A stretch of 64,000 nucleotides of DNA, taken from contig CABFPE010000034.1 in the NCBI GenBank assembly GCA_900660155.1, forward strand, positions 496,362-560,361, in the 5' to 3' direction. The stretch is from Hofstenia miamia. Its lineage: Eukaryota; Xenacoelomorpha; Acoela; Hofsteniidae. Position 1 is the first letter of the stretch, and every line of letters starts with the position of its first letter. Positions 23,691-36,186 of the stretch are shown here, in pieces. The notes under the pieces were generated by a model. The model saw only the letters and a program-made list of their open reading frames with translations, did no database searches and was not told the DNA's origin. The position numbers and the translations under genes were made by a program.

Positions 23691-26600
23691 TATTTGCATC
23701 TCAAAATGTTGTGTCATAGCATTCACAGGGTTGGCTGATTTAAAACATGTTTGTTTTGTTATAGTTTATTCGAAAATGTTAACTTCAGAAAAACCTTGTG
23801 CTTATGCTTTAGTAATCCTGGTGAAGAGTATTTGGAAGACAGTCGGTCTGATGATATGGGGTTCAGCATTTTTTTAAATTTGAATAGATATTAAGTAGCA
23901 ATGTGTTTGTGTTTTGTTTTCTCTACTTGAGTTCACTCTCAAAATGACTTTCATTATGTTGGTTAATCTGGTGTAACACATTTTGTTGATTGTGGGCATC
24001 TTGAAAAGTTAATAATATTATCTTCAACGAAATGCTTGACATGTAGATTCATTCTTGTCCCCACCTCATCACCATTGAATTTATCCCCACACAATCACAA
24101 TGAAATATCAAAAATTGGATAATTAATATATTTGATGATATCACCCAAAAAGCATTATTGTTAAGTTAGTTTGTTTGCATCCCTATCCCCACCTGCATCT
24201 CTTTGATGAGTCTCATCCTTGTTTAATAGTTTTATTTTTTCATATTAGCACAGTAAGTGCCTTCCCCGGCTCTTATTCCAACGCCATCTCAATTATAGAG
24301 ACTGCGTTGCTTATTCTTTGAGAATGTGTTGATGCTATATACATTTTCTGCAACGCAAACAACGTTATTGCATCCATTTTTCATGTTTTATTAATTTCGC
24401 TTAATGTAGTTTCAATTATTTTTTGAAAACTGACTGTTATATTTTATATTAATTCTCAATGAACGTTGAACTGAACATGCTCAGTATAAAGAGGATAGGA
24501 TACTTTGTCCCTTTACTAGCCTTTTTGTCTAATGCACCTCTTATCAGCTGAAAAATTGCTTTCACTGTCTCTCGACTTAACCTTGAGCGTCTCTAAACGA
24601 TTATGGTGAACATGAAAACCTCTGTTTTAGACAACAAGGCCAAATTCAATATCATTTCTCCATCTCGAGACTACTCGTCTGCCTTGTAAAAAGGTAAACT
24701 AGGATAGGAAAATGTGTTTCGAGAGACCTATTCTTAAAAAAATAGTATCATTTTATTATCATTTTTCGACCAATTTCATTTGAATGTTGATCATAATTGG
24801 TGAACAATGCACATGTACATTTAAATAAATTTGACATATAAATGAAGCATCTTGGCTTTGATCATCTTTGCGTAGACTGGATATTTATACGCTCACAGTT
24901 TTTGCTACGTCGATATTTTAATTCCTCTTTTGTATGGGAATTTGTGGCAGTCACGATCACGGAGGCGGTACTCTTTAATCAAGTTAACCAATATTGCATA
25001 GTTACACGAAGTTCGGCTACGCAGCTTCGCTTTTGTTGAGAAAGATAAATATATAAGCAAAAGATTGCGTGTTTTCATTTATCCATAAGCCCAAATGTGA
25101 GTTTTATTATTTTAATTGGTTCTTGGCTTATAATTTCTCTAAGCGCGCTGTTTTGTGTTTTTCAGTGTGTAATTTTGACGGACACTTCTCATTGTGATAC
25201 ACTAATTCCCACTAATTTGTAGATAGTAATATCCATTGTCTGCTTACTTTGAAGCTATTAATGTAATTGATTTATTTCTGAATACGATTTTTCGTTATAA
25301 ATTTATTGTTTGACTAACCAACAGTTTCGTTTTATATGATTTCGTTTAAAAAATTCAAACGAAAAATTGGCTTAGCAGAAAATGAACAAAAACAATTATT
25401 CATCAAATAATAACGTAAACAATAGTTTGTATGGGTATTCAAAGGAAGATGGCTCAAATTATGAAAACAAAATTTTCATGTGTAAAAAAGTTTAACCGAA
25501 AGTTGAAATGAAATTTTCTAATTAATTGGTGTTGTGAACCTTAGAGTACTATTAATCCGGATGAAATAGGGTTCCGCATTACCTTTGAGCAAATTGTGTG
25601 ATCATTTTATAATTGCGGGATTTTTTAAATTGTATACAATTCTGCTATCAATGGAATTCGGATATTCTGCTCAAAGCCAAATTGCAATTCACATCCACCA
25701 TTCCACATTTATTGTTTAACGAAAGCGTATAGAAAACTAGTTTCAATCAATAACGTGCATGCTCTAAAGGTGTCTATGGATTTCTGTTTGAAATATTTGG
25801 TAGTTTGCCATTTTCCAAATGTTATGAAATGAACACCGGCTTATACGTATATAAGGAAATCAACTGCCTAACAACAAAGGTTTTCATTGGCGCATTATAG
25901 TTCTATAGTGTAGCAACACTATTTATAATATTACTCGTTCATTAAACAGCTTGTCCTTTGACCATATTAATAAGTATAGCAAATACATATATTGAAGAAC
26001 TAGTTAACAAATATGGAGATGAGGCACAGGGTACGTAGCTGACAGATTACGATTTTGCGTTTTGACGTCATCATGTAGACAGGCTTATGCCTGTATTGTG
26101 TGAAGTTTTCGTAGCAAAATTCGACCTTATTTCACCCTAAAATAAAGATCAAATTGACTTACATATCCCAAAAAATGTATCGTACTAACTTTCATTCCTA
26201 AAACTAAAAAAAGTGCTTGGATTTCTTTACTTTTTGAGAAATGATTATGTTCAGCAATTTTAATAATCTTTGCGCCACAATTTTTAAAATTTATATAAGC
26301 TCTTATTTTTTAAATACGTAGACAATTTTTGCTTGTAAACCAATTATTCTCTAATTCAAAATGCGTATATAATATAAATATAAACGGCCTCTAACGAAAT
26401 TTTTGTATACCCAGAATTAACTGAAATTATAATTTTTGTAATATTTTGATAATTTAAGTTAAGCAATTGATGAAGTAACACTATGTGCACAGAATCAAAC
26501 ATTTACATTTCCATATATTAACTAGTTCTGTTCCCCAGATTCTTGTTTTAGGCTTAAGTGTCCAGGCCGTTGTTTTGGGAACGCCAAGATATTTAATTAA

Positions 26601-29460
26601 AAAATATAATAGTTATTCCTTATGAGTCCTTTATTAATTAGCAGCACCGTATCTGTTTATTTTTTGAAAATATATTTGTTATCAACACTATTTTTAAATT
26701 TCAAAATTTCCTTCAGTTCTTCCCTCACACCTGTTATTGAATTTCTTGCTTGTTTTTGAAAATTTGTTAAAAGAATTGTGAATGGAATATATAGCGCAGC
26801 CTCTCAAATAATGCCGAGGTACACTCCAATTAACAGTGCCCTAGAGGCAATTGTTAACTTAAGAATTCTGTTAGATACTAAAAATTCCAATTTTGAAGCA
26901 TGTCACATACTTAAAATGTTAAAACCATCAATGTTAAGATTTCAATACAGCTTGTATCGTACTTTTAGTATTCCCTTAACTATCTAAAAACGCATTGAGT
27001 TGTTTTTAGAGTAAAAATAAACATTATATGTACTTGTAATTCTCGCTAGCAATATAATTAACAAAATTTAACTAACTTTCCCTGCATACACTTTTTAAAT
27101 GAAACTATTTTGTACATTGAGGAATGTTTGGTATGTAATGGATCAAACCTAACTATTAACTAATCAGTTATTGAAAACAATTAATTTGCATTGCTTTATA
27201 ATGTTCAGTATTAGTTTGGTAAACTTTGTAGATTTATCTTTTGACTTAAATAACTTGAAGGAATTGTTTTTGGAAGTGAAGTTTTTGAATTTTTCGGCTT
27301 TCCAATGTTCTCATCATTGTATTATCGATTTTATCTATTTCATTATACAAAGTAACTTTTAATTGGAGTTAATTATTTCTAACTGCTATTCAGCCAACAA
27401 GTTTACATGAACTCTCTAATTATTTTGTGTAAATCTTTTGCTTTTGAGAGAATAAATTAATTAGGGACAAAATATATGTACCACTTTAACGCTGAGAAAA
27501 CTCCACGCAATTAACCTTTATAATAAGGGGATAAAATTTATTCAATTTAAAAACATTTATTTAGTGTTTATGTTCTATATATAGTTCGTTGCAAAATGCT
27601 TTGGCTTTACTTACTAATGTGTGTATGTCATCTTATGTCTCTATATAAGCTTCAAAATTTATTTCACAATTAAAATTTTCTTCTTAATAATCGCATAATA
27701 GGTTTTATTTTTAGTTTTTTAAACATTTGTTTGATTTTGGAATTCTAGATTGGTTTGTCTCAAATGTACTAAACGGGTAGTAACATTTAGACAGTTTCCT
27801 AATCACATGAATTAAATTATTATATTCAACTACAATTTTGTAGATTATTACTATAATATTTCTGCACTACATAAATTCCCGCATTTTTAACACTTATGTT
27901 ATACATTATGAACATTTTGATTGATATTATATATTATATTTTATGTTCTAATGCATGTAATACAGTAGTAATATAATCCTCAGCTTAACCTAAATTTCAA
28001 CTCCCATATATTTCATCTCATATTTATTTGATGTATAAATTTAGTCGATAATTTCAACACGCCTACAACGCTCTTAAGACCAAATTGCGGTTGCAAATTC
28101 TTTACTATAAGGATTTGTATATTTATGTAATTTTAAAGCTCAACGTTTCATTTCTTTAATTTAAACTGTTCTAGATACAATAGGAATAGTTTACTTTAAA
28201 TCTCGAAATCCCGAGGTGCCCATAAATAGTTTTTTAGGCATGATTGTATCAGCCACCTACATTGTGCTTAAAAGTTGCTTTTTGTTGTTAATATAACGTC
28301 GCCATTATATTTCATCTACTCCAAATTTTTATAATGACATATCGTAGTGTTTTTTCAAATAATATCCTCGCACAAATTTCTTCAATTTTCATTTAATGTA
28401 TTAATTAGAAATAAAAAATTAATGCTTTTTTAACATAATAATCTTGACAATACAATACATGGTGGCGGAAGTTTGAAATAAAAGAATGTTTTAGCTCAAA
28501 CAACGAGTTAAAATGTTTAAAACTTTTATTTCATCTCTTTAAATCTACGAATTACCGGCACAATCTAGTTTTGCAAAATATAGTGTCATTTTTGTATCAT
28601 AGCAATTTTAGTCGGAGTGAATTAAATTCTAATGGCTCAAAAATACAATGCCTATTTCCCAAATTGAAGAAAATGCATTAAATAATCAATGACTTACTGG
28701 CATTTTTTCTTAAATGTTTGATTAACACATCTTAGCATTTGAAATTATTAGTTCTTAAGTTTAAATAGATGTTTGTATCACTTTTATCGGTTGTCACTTT
28801 ATGTCAAATCGCATTTTCAAATTTTCGCTAAAAGATTCAAAACAGGTGATGACCACTTAAGCAAACAATTAGATGTTATCAAACGGCGTTTCGTAGATTT
28901 TTCAATGAATCGATTAACATGTTTTTTTTAAATTTGGGGAATTTATGGAACGAATTTTGTCTGAGAAACTGTGAAACGTTGAGGTTAGGTTTTGCCGTAA
29001 AGAATCTGCTTTGCTTAAAAGGACAAACATTTTGATCACATTTTCAAACAATTTTCTCCGACCATATTCGACCTTGGTTTTTTAGGCTCCTCAGGCCTGG
29101 GAAGGGAAGATTTCTTCCACCCCTATCTAACTCTTGGATTCCATTACGATATCATCTTGAAATTTTCAAAAATTTCCCGCCATCATTTTCATAAAAAGTG
29201 ACTGAGCTTCAACTATCTGAGATGCCTTTTAAAGAGGAACATTTTCACATACTTCAAATGTTATAGAAATCATCAGCAAATAAAGTAGAATGCAATTTAT
29301 TGTAGTATTCTAATATTTAAAATCTCTTTCACTAGAATATAAATAATATATGTAACAATATTATAAGAAATGTAATTATTTAAATATATTTTATTGTTTT
29401 ACAATTGAAATCAAGTACTCTATGATGATCAGACAAGGATAAAATTGCGTTTATCATAAC
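23691..29460. other. Gene-free AT-rich sequence
   Basis: Nearly 5.8 kb in which I find no coding exon, RNA gene, bounded transposon or microsatellite. Open frames at 23665, 24842, 26778 and 27171 are 60-70 codons, rich in Phe/Leu/Ile/Asn and without domain motifs, as expected by chance. A single CRE-like TGACGTCA occurs at 26063-26070. Confidence 0.5.
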
Positions 29461-29611
29461 CATTTCTGGAATTTGCTGATGTTCTGAGTGCAAGCATTGT
29501 TCTGGTTCATACCTGAGAGAGGTTTCTTGGTGCAGATGTTGAAAGAGTCTTCTCGAATATCACTTATGTTCCTTCGCGACAACGTGAAGTTTATCACTAC
29601 TACATTTAAAA
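29461..29611 (+). pseudogene. hAT transposase scrap (C-terminal dimerisation region)
   Basis: Codons from about 29526 read LGADVERVFSNITYVPSRQR, closely resembling the conserved hAT C-terminal block (ADVERVFS followed by a run to K/S-x-x-R). Just upstream the same frame has an in-frame stop and a hydrophobic stretch where the family has its IP-H-S approach. Only about 25 residues are convincing; the rest of the gene is gone or unrecognisable. It could belong to the same autonomous source as the non-autonomous element 550 bp downstream, but nothing ties them directly. Confidence 0.5.
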
Positions 29612-30154
29612 TATAATTTCACGGAATAGTATCTTGTAATTGCTTGTAAAATAAAAAAAAACTGTCATGAATATTTTGGTTTTTTGCGCAATTTCAAATG
29701 AAAGTAATTGCAAAATTTCCTCTTGTATTTGATAGCTTCTTTATTGTTCACGAATATTTTAGTAGTGCTATTTTACTAAAATTGGCATTTCCCTTAAAAC
29801 ACAAACAATATTTTAGAATGTTAATTATAAATTATTTCAATTATGTTTTTAAAATAACACTATCAACAAGCTTAATTGCAATGAAAGGAACATTATTGAA
29901 TACACAATAAAGCGAATTACTAATATCACAAAAAGTTTTCTAAGAAAACACCATTTTCCTTAGCAAAGTTTCAGTGGTGAAACAAATGTTTCGAGAATTT
30001 TTGGAAACGTTTGAATTGTTTTCTCAATCAAATTTAATAATTTATTATGAGTTTTCATTGAAGACACTGTTGAATTCCAATAGTTTGAATGTCAGCAAAC
30101 TATTTCGAAAATCGATTAAATGTCTGCGAACTAAATCCGATTCTGATATTTTGC
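29612..30154. other. Gene-free AT-rich sequence
   Basis: The open frame 29974-30339 runs from here into the adjacent hAT-like element, so it is a composite of unrelated sequence rather than a gene. Confidence 0.55.
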
Positions 30155-30679
30155 TAGATGGGTGCGGTGCGATAATACCGCGGTATGCCGCGATGCGGTG
30201 TACTGCGGTAGCGATTTTCACAATTGCGGTGGCTCGCGGTAAAATTAAAACTAATTCCAGTGGTATAAATGTTACACAGATAACGTGCTTTGCCTTAAGA
30301 TTTAAATTCTCAAATTATGTCTCAAAAAACTGTTTCTGAAGCAAAACTAATAAATTTCACATACAAAACATTAAAAGTAATTTGTGCATATTTCTTGGAA
30401 CATTTGATACTACCCTAATAAAATTGAACGAAATGAAAAAATACCTAAGAAATTGTTTTTAGGCTTTGCTACGAATGATCCATACTTCTAAGAAACAATT
30501 CAAAAATATCTATATTTTCTTACGAAGATAAAAATCGACATTGTTGCGGTATACCGCGGTTAAAATTTCAATTATTGCGGTGGTTCGCGTTAAAAAAACG
30601 CACATTGCGGTGGTTAGCGGTGAAGTTTTTTTTCTGCGGTGGAAATAGTTTTACAAAACCTGTACCGCGCTCATCTCTA
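30155..30679. mobile_element. hAT-like non-autonomous element with GCGGT subterminal repeats
   Basis: 525 bp. Left end TAGATGGGTGCGGTGCG and right end (reverse complement) TAGAGATGAGCGCGGTACA are imperfect inverted repeats of hAT type (TAGAGATG.GC). Within about 90 bp of the left end and 140 bp of the right end the pentamer GCGGT recurs more than ten times, including palindromic ACCGCGGT (30177-30184, 30553-30560). The middle is ordinary AT-rich filler. Flanks are ATTTTGC (30148-30154) and ATTTTGAC (30680-30687), an 8-bp target duplication with one base lost on the left. No transposase. Moderately old. Confidence 0.8.
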
Positions 30680-30687
30680 ATTTTGAC

Positions 30688-32837
30688 TTTTAAATGGATA
30701 CTCCTGTATTAAATTTGGTATATTATGGAATAGGGCGTATTGGGATACTTCTTTTTTCCCAGGGTTACAAGTAGTCTAATGCTCTATGCGCAAATCCAAA
30801 CAAAACCTTTCAAAAGTCAAACCCAATTACATTCAATTTGCAAAAAAATTAAATAATTCATTAATTCATCACTGCATGAGTGCGGAAAATATAATTGTAT
30901 ACCTAGTTTTAACCACACTTGGTTAACAACAGCATTAAATACGTTTATTTTTAAATGTAAATTTTAAATTTAAGTGAGGCATTAACTAAATTAAAAATAT
31001 TTTCAATCATCCTTTGTTACTATTCAAACATTTTGTGTCAAAAATGCCTGTTTATGGTACATTACTTATTATTCGTGCCTTTCATATCATATTAGAGAAT
31101 TTGTGAAATTTTTACAAAATGCTTACTGCATGCGCGCTTTAATACTTTTTATTGTTTAATAATAAATTACATACTGCATTTTCAAGATTATTTCTAAATA
31201 TCTACTTCCAGAGACGCATGTTTCAAGAATTAAAATCAAATTTAAGGGAAACATATATTTAATTAAATAATTGGGAATAGAATGTCCTTTTAATGTTGCC
31301 ATAACTATTCATAAACTTAAAGAAAATTATTTTCTAATTATTTTTTAAGTTTTATATAATGAATTTTTTCAGCCTTGTTTTTCTCAAATTTTTCTAATTT
31401 CTGTTTAAATGAAGTCATTGAACTATTTTTTTTGTTTTGAAATTACAGTTAAGGCTAAATTGAGGCATCTATCATCTTTTTCAATCAATGTCTTCGTTCT
31501 TTGAAAAATATGTCGACAATTAATTGGAGTAAATTTCTTTGTTGTTTGCACTCAAACAGCTAACAAAGCTTTATGTTAGTGATTGGAAATATATCGATGT
31601 TAATGCAGATGTATTATTGGCTAGGGTTGTCGAGTCTGACAATGGTTTATATCCAGTTTTCGTAATGATGTTACGTTCTTTTTCAGTATTCCCAAACCTT
31701 GGCGATCGCGCACTCATGTAATATTGCAAATTTGTTCTAACGTGTAATGCTTGCCTCAATCACTTAAACATATTAAGTTTTTCAATGAAAATTCCGCTTT
31801 TTAAAGAAAGTTTTCATGAGGTAGAAAGAACATGTGAGACCTTGAATGTTGCTTATGTATATAAGCCATGCATGACAAGTTTTAGACATCTTAATTTGTT
31901 TTTGAGTTTCAATTTTTTTTCAAAAAACCAAAAAATTTTAAAAAATCTTCAACCTATGAATTGTTCAGGTATAAATTCAAATGGTTTTAAAAATCATGTT
32001 GTGTACACATGCATGATGGCATATTTCGTTCAATTTGTTCTGATAAAGATTTTGCTTTAATAGAAAAGACTTGATGTTTGTTAGTTTACTCTAATGATAA
32101 ATTGATGTGCTAGTTTGAAAATTGTATAGATGGTGTAAAGTCGAATTGTTAGCTTAGGCTCATCTACTAGCCAAAAGTATAACATGCACTTCCAATTCTG
32201 TATTAGTCTTGCACCCAATCTTTTTAGATTTGAGTTTGCAACATCGACGTTACAACGAATTGACGTCTCAATTTGTTTGTTCGTAAGTCTTAACTAACCA
32301 ATTTATTGACATTGTAGAACAAAGAAAAATTTGACTTGGTAGACGCCCAGGTTGAGAGGAAAATTGTCTAAAGTTTAGTCTCTAGAATTATAATATAAAG
32401 CACAATTTATTTAAGTGTTATAGTTAAGAAGTCCACTGGGATTTGGCAGTTTCTTTACTGAATTCTGGTAGACTCTTCGACACATAAAATATTTACAGAA
32501 ATATTGCTTTACTTATTAAATTTGTTCAGATTGCAGTTGATGTCTATGCGCAGTGATCTTTATTATTTATGTTCAGTTTTTGAAGGATGAATATATTTGA
32601 GTTTACAGATAAATAACATTGTTTAACTTGTATTTTCAATATAATAATTGCTAATCTACTTTCAATTTTGGAATACTGAGAATTACGCCTTTTCTCTTAC
32701 TTTTCAATTGTATGTGTTATCAACATCATATAACGCTTTATGTAAGTAGGTATTATATGTAAAATTGCCAGAGATCTTGCGGTCAAAGGGACAAACTAAA
32801 TAACACTATAATTATAAAGTGATATCGAAGGAATTGG
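30688..32837. other. Gene-free AT-rich sequence
   Basis: No supportable gene. Overlapping frames of about 60 codons on both strands at 31539-31759 and a 91-codon frame at 31785-32060 lack recognisable motifs. Confidence 0.5.
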
Positions 32838-33100
32838 CCAATCTATTCGTTTTGACATTTTGAGGGCCTTCATCGTTTGTAACCAAATTTTATTGCAAAG
32901 TTGGTTTCTACGTTCTATAGCCGGGGATGCACTCAATTTTCACATGATGAATTTGAATGTCTTCTCTGTATTGTTCTAATTTCTTTGATTGAGATTGGGT
33001 GAGCTGCATGTACTATACAGGAGAGCAGTATTCTAGAACAGATCTGATTATTGAAATATGTCCAATTCTGGAATTCCTGTACGTTTAAGAAATTTTATGT
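32838..33100 (-). pseudogene. LINE reverse-transcriptase C-terminal scrap (L2/CR1-like)
   Basis: On the minus strand, from 33100: KFLKRTGIPELDIFQ, then in a shifted frame IIRSVLEYCSPV-stop-YMQLTQSQSKKLEQ, then after another shift IERRNQLCNKIWLQ. This is the order seen downstream of the catalytic core in L2/CR1-group LINE reverse transcriptases: LKRxGxP, (I)RxVLEYCSPVW, LTxxQSxxLE, RRxxLCxK. The tryptophan of SPVW is a TAG stop here and there are at least two frameshifts, so the copy is dead and fairly old. Neither the catalytic YxDD region nor an endonuclease is visible upstream, fitting a heavily 5'-truncated insertion. The exact clade cannot be settled from this fragment. Confidence 0.72.
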
Positions 33101-34982
33101 TGTAATCTTACTTCAAAATGTTCAATGGTATAAAAATGAAACTACACGTGTCGTTACTAATTTTTCAATGTAAAAATGTTTCGTTTCGCATATTTTCACG
33201 CTGTCCTGCTTAATAAATTTTCGAGAAATGTCTGAAATGGTTGGAAGGATCGAAATTGACGTAAATTTTCAAATCACACTAATTGATGTGATAAGACTGT
33301 TAACAGATTTGGTGGCCAAATGAGACTTTGTGGAGTAAGGAAGTTTCGAGTTTGGTTTTGCTTACTTGTTGGTAGCGGAAGGTGTCATAAGCTTGAAGAA
33401 GGAAATATTCAGCGTGTTAATATAGACAATAATCATCTTGATTGTCCCGCAAAATAGTCTCATCTAAAACATAATAATGGAAATTATTAAATAACATTTT
33501 CCCAAATTGCATCAAGAAGTAAAAATTACATTAAATAGTATGGATTTATCACCAGTTGCAACTTTGAAGTGAGCGATCAGTGACAAAAAGGCGCCTGGAA
33601 ACACCACAGGGATGTTAACACGCTAATCTAGTAAAGATGCATTAGTTGTAATACTTTATTTATAGCAAAAGTTAAACGCTGCTAAATCATAAAAGCAGAC
33701 GATTTGTCAGTGAAAGTTCTTTCGTAACGCCTTAACATCATCTGTTGATGTTTTATGCAATTTTTCATATTTTATGGATACTCTGCTAATATTACTATAA
33801 CCAAATTATTTAAGCGTTTATTCACTTATCTATTAGGCCTCAAATTTAATGATGTCATTTTTAATAATCACTATTAAATAGTACACCCAACCCAACTAGT
33901 TAGATCTAACAATTAAGAATAAAACAAAATTCTTCAGTCCCATGTTGACATTAACTTTGGATAAATTTCTTAAAGCTTAACATATGCTTGTCTCTAGTCT
34001 GCTTGTCATTTTTGTGCAGTATTTCACAATCTTTCCTTGTGGTTTTCCCAAGTTGAATATAACCATTTAATTTCAAATTGCTGTCGCAAATGGAATTCGC
34101 ACATACAGAGAGCAAAGCAATGTATCTTTCTTTGTGAATAACGTAATTTTTGTGGCTTTGTTTCTAATACAAAGATCTTTTGTTTGCGCTAATAACCATA
34201 TTAGTGACCACTAGTAAAGCAGAACTTTGTATTCATTTTCTAAACTAATTTAGACAATATCAATTATTTCTCACAATCATTAATCCGATAACTGACATAT
34301 TTGAATTCCCGCGAATTATTCAGCGATTTAAAATTAATAGTTAAATAGTACAAAGAACACCGATTCATTTGTGTCTTACACACCGCCATTTCCAAATTGG
34401 CAATAGTATGAGGCCAAAGTAATTCCATCTCATCAAAAATTCATCGTCATTATATTTTATTTATGTAACGTATACTTGCAAATTTGAACATTTTGTTTTT
34501 TTTAACTATTTGGCAAACACTAATGTAGCATATTTTGGGAGAGCTTTCATTTGCCGGAACTGCATTTTTCATAATATTTAAGCATGAAAAGTTTTATGAG
34601 TCCAAAGTAGTTTAAAAGTTGGAAATACCATTAAGGAAACGGCTTTACACTTTAAAATCACTTGAGAAAACTGCTTAGTGCTTGAATAAAATTCGTATTA
34701 CTTAAAATTCGTACAATTTCTTTGAAATTTTAAGCATCTTTAAAGTGTACTTTACGTTGGGAAATGATCTAGCAGTATATTGAAGCATTCAGTTAACAGA
34801 GAATGGTTTTTAACCTCCAATATTATAAATTGCATCTCTTGTTTCTTCAAAATTGAATCTATCCAGGTGTTGCATTTGTAAAAACAGATCTGTGTTAAAC
34901 ATTTAAATGACAAAGCTTAACTACATTTGCATAAATGAACAATATTATTTAGATGTAATATACCTTTTATATTAGTATCCAT
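33101..34982. other. Gene-free AT-rich sequence
   Basis: The first part may contain more of the decayed LINE, but nothing readable. No exons or bounded elements. Confidence 0.5.
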
Positions 34983-35333
34983 CAGGAGCGTATCCAAGAT
35001 TTTTTATTGGTAGGGATCCTATGTTCCAAGTTGCCTTTACAAAAGTGCGACTCATGATTCTATTTTATAGGAATAAGTTTGACACAATGGCAGGTGCAAA
35101 AAAACATCTAAACTTTGCGTATTGCAACAGGGGATATTAGAATATTTGGGGATCCGAATATTAGAAGTTTACTCTTATATTTGTGATTTGATGTCCTTTT
35201 TCATTCATTCCAAGGATCAATATTCACTCCTACATTTGTTGTTTTTTTGTTGCTAAGTACACAGACACATTTGTTATCTTTCCCTGATTGAGGGAGGAGT
35301 TTGAAACCCGGACCTCATCTAAATACGCGCCTG
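34983..35333. mobile_element. hAT-like MITE, degenerate
   Basis: 351 bp with ends CAGGAGCGTATCCAAGAT (left) and CAGGCGCGTATTTAGATG (right, reverse complement), matching the widespread hAT end type CAGG.GCGTA. Flanking octamers GTATCCAT (34975-34982) and ATATTAAT (35334-35341) agree at five of eight positions, consistent with an old hAT target duplication. No coding capacity. Confidence 0.65.
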
Positions 35334-35742
35334 ATATTAATTTCCAATAACTACAAAATGGAATTTCAACTTTACTATATTATTAAATTGTCTGCTGCTG
35401 TAACATATCACTCCAAGAAGCATCTAATGTAGTGAGAAGGACTGAAAACTCAAGAATGTAGACTTCAGATCGTATTTATACATGTAAGCTGTTTAAGTTT
35501 AAATTTTTAGTTAGGCAATTCTCAAAAGGTTGTCAATAATTCGCTGGCTAGTTTACATATTTCATATATTTCATGTTCTACTTTTTGTAAAATTTAGGTT
35601 GTTTATATAAAGTACAGTAGCAGTCCCCATTTTTGGACCGCTACGTCGTCCAGATATGTAGTGAGTCGATGTGTGATCGTTAGATAGACTGAGTACTAAA
35701 TATCGTTAATGTTAATTTTAGCTATAAATAATAACATTTCCA

Positions 35743-35744
<2 letters not shown>
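35334..35744. other. Non-coding, with a lone pogo-like terminus at 35613-35660
   Basis: TACAGTAGCAGTCCCCATTT at 35613 followed by TTGGACCGCTACGTCGTCC resembles the ends of pogo/Tigger elements (TACAGT.G..TCCC....GGAC). I found no inverted partner in the window, so this may be a solo or truncated end. Confidence 0.35.

Positions 35745-35801
<57 letters not shown>
35745..35801. repeat. (TAA)n microsatellite, about 19 units
   Basis: Uninterrupted TAA/AAT repeat. It produces a long poly-Tyr tail in a minus-strand frame (35744-36013), which should be ignored. Confidence 0.98.
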
Positions 35802-35803
<2 letters not shown>

Positions 35804-35943
35804 GAAACTTAAAATGCAGCACTGTAAAAATGAGTGCATTTTGACTTTATTATGCCTGTAAAAAGTTTGTAATGAGGTTTCATTTTTTGGTTTCATAGGC
35901 ATTTTGTCCGCCAAATATTGCTCGTGCGAAATCGATAGCATAG

Positions 35944-36186
35944 TAGGGTTCTGCGGTACCAGGATTTTCTTAAGCCCAGTCCCATTTAGTCCAATGACAT
36001 TTTCTGGTCCCATAATCCCATTGATCCCACATCATCATAACTTCTATTTTGACCAAAATTAGGAAACATTATTAGTATTATTCTAAAATGCATTGCCCCT
36101 CATCCTTTATTTTGGTCCCAGGTCCTACTCCCCACGGGACTGGGACCAGTAAATCCTATGGGATTAGACTGTCCCACTGTACCCTA
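35944..36186. mobile_element. hAT MITE with perfect 8-bp target duplication
   Basis: 243 bp. The perfect octamer TAGCATAG flanks it on both sides (35936-35943 and 36187-36194). Left end TAGGGTTCTGCGGTACC and right end (reverse complement) TAGGGTACAGTGGGACAG share TAGGGT and a spaced G-rich pattern. Internally GGTCCCA/TGGGACC motifs recur on both strands (e.g. 36115, 36135-36147). No open frame of its own. The intact duplication indicates a comparatively young insertion. Confidence 0.85.

Noticed and set aside
29974-30339. 121-codon plus-strand frame
   Set aside because: It crosses the left end of the 30155-30679 transposon; the GCGGT-rich part only looks coding because it lacks stops.
35744-36013. 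89-codon minus-strand frame with a poly-Tyr tail
   Set aside because: The tail is the (TAA)n microsatellite and the start lies inside a hAT MITE; it is a composite of unrelated sequence.
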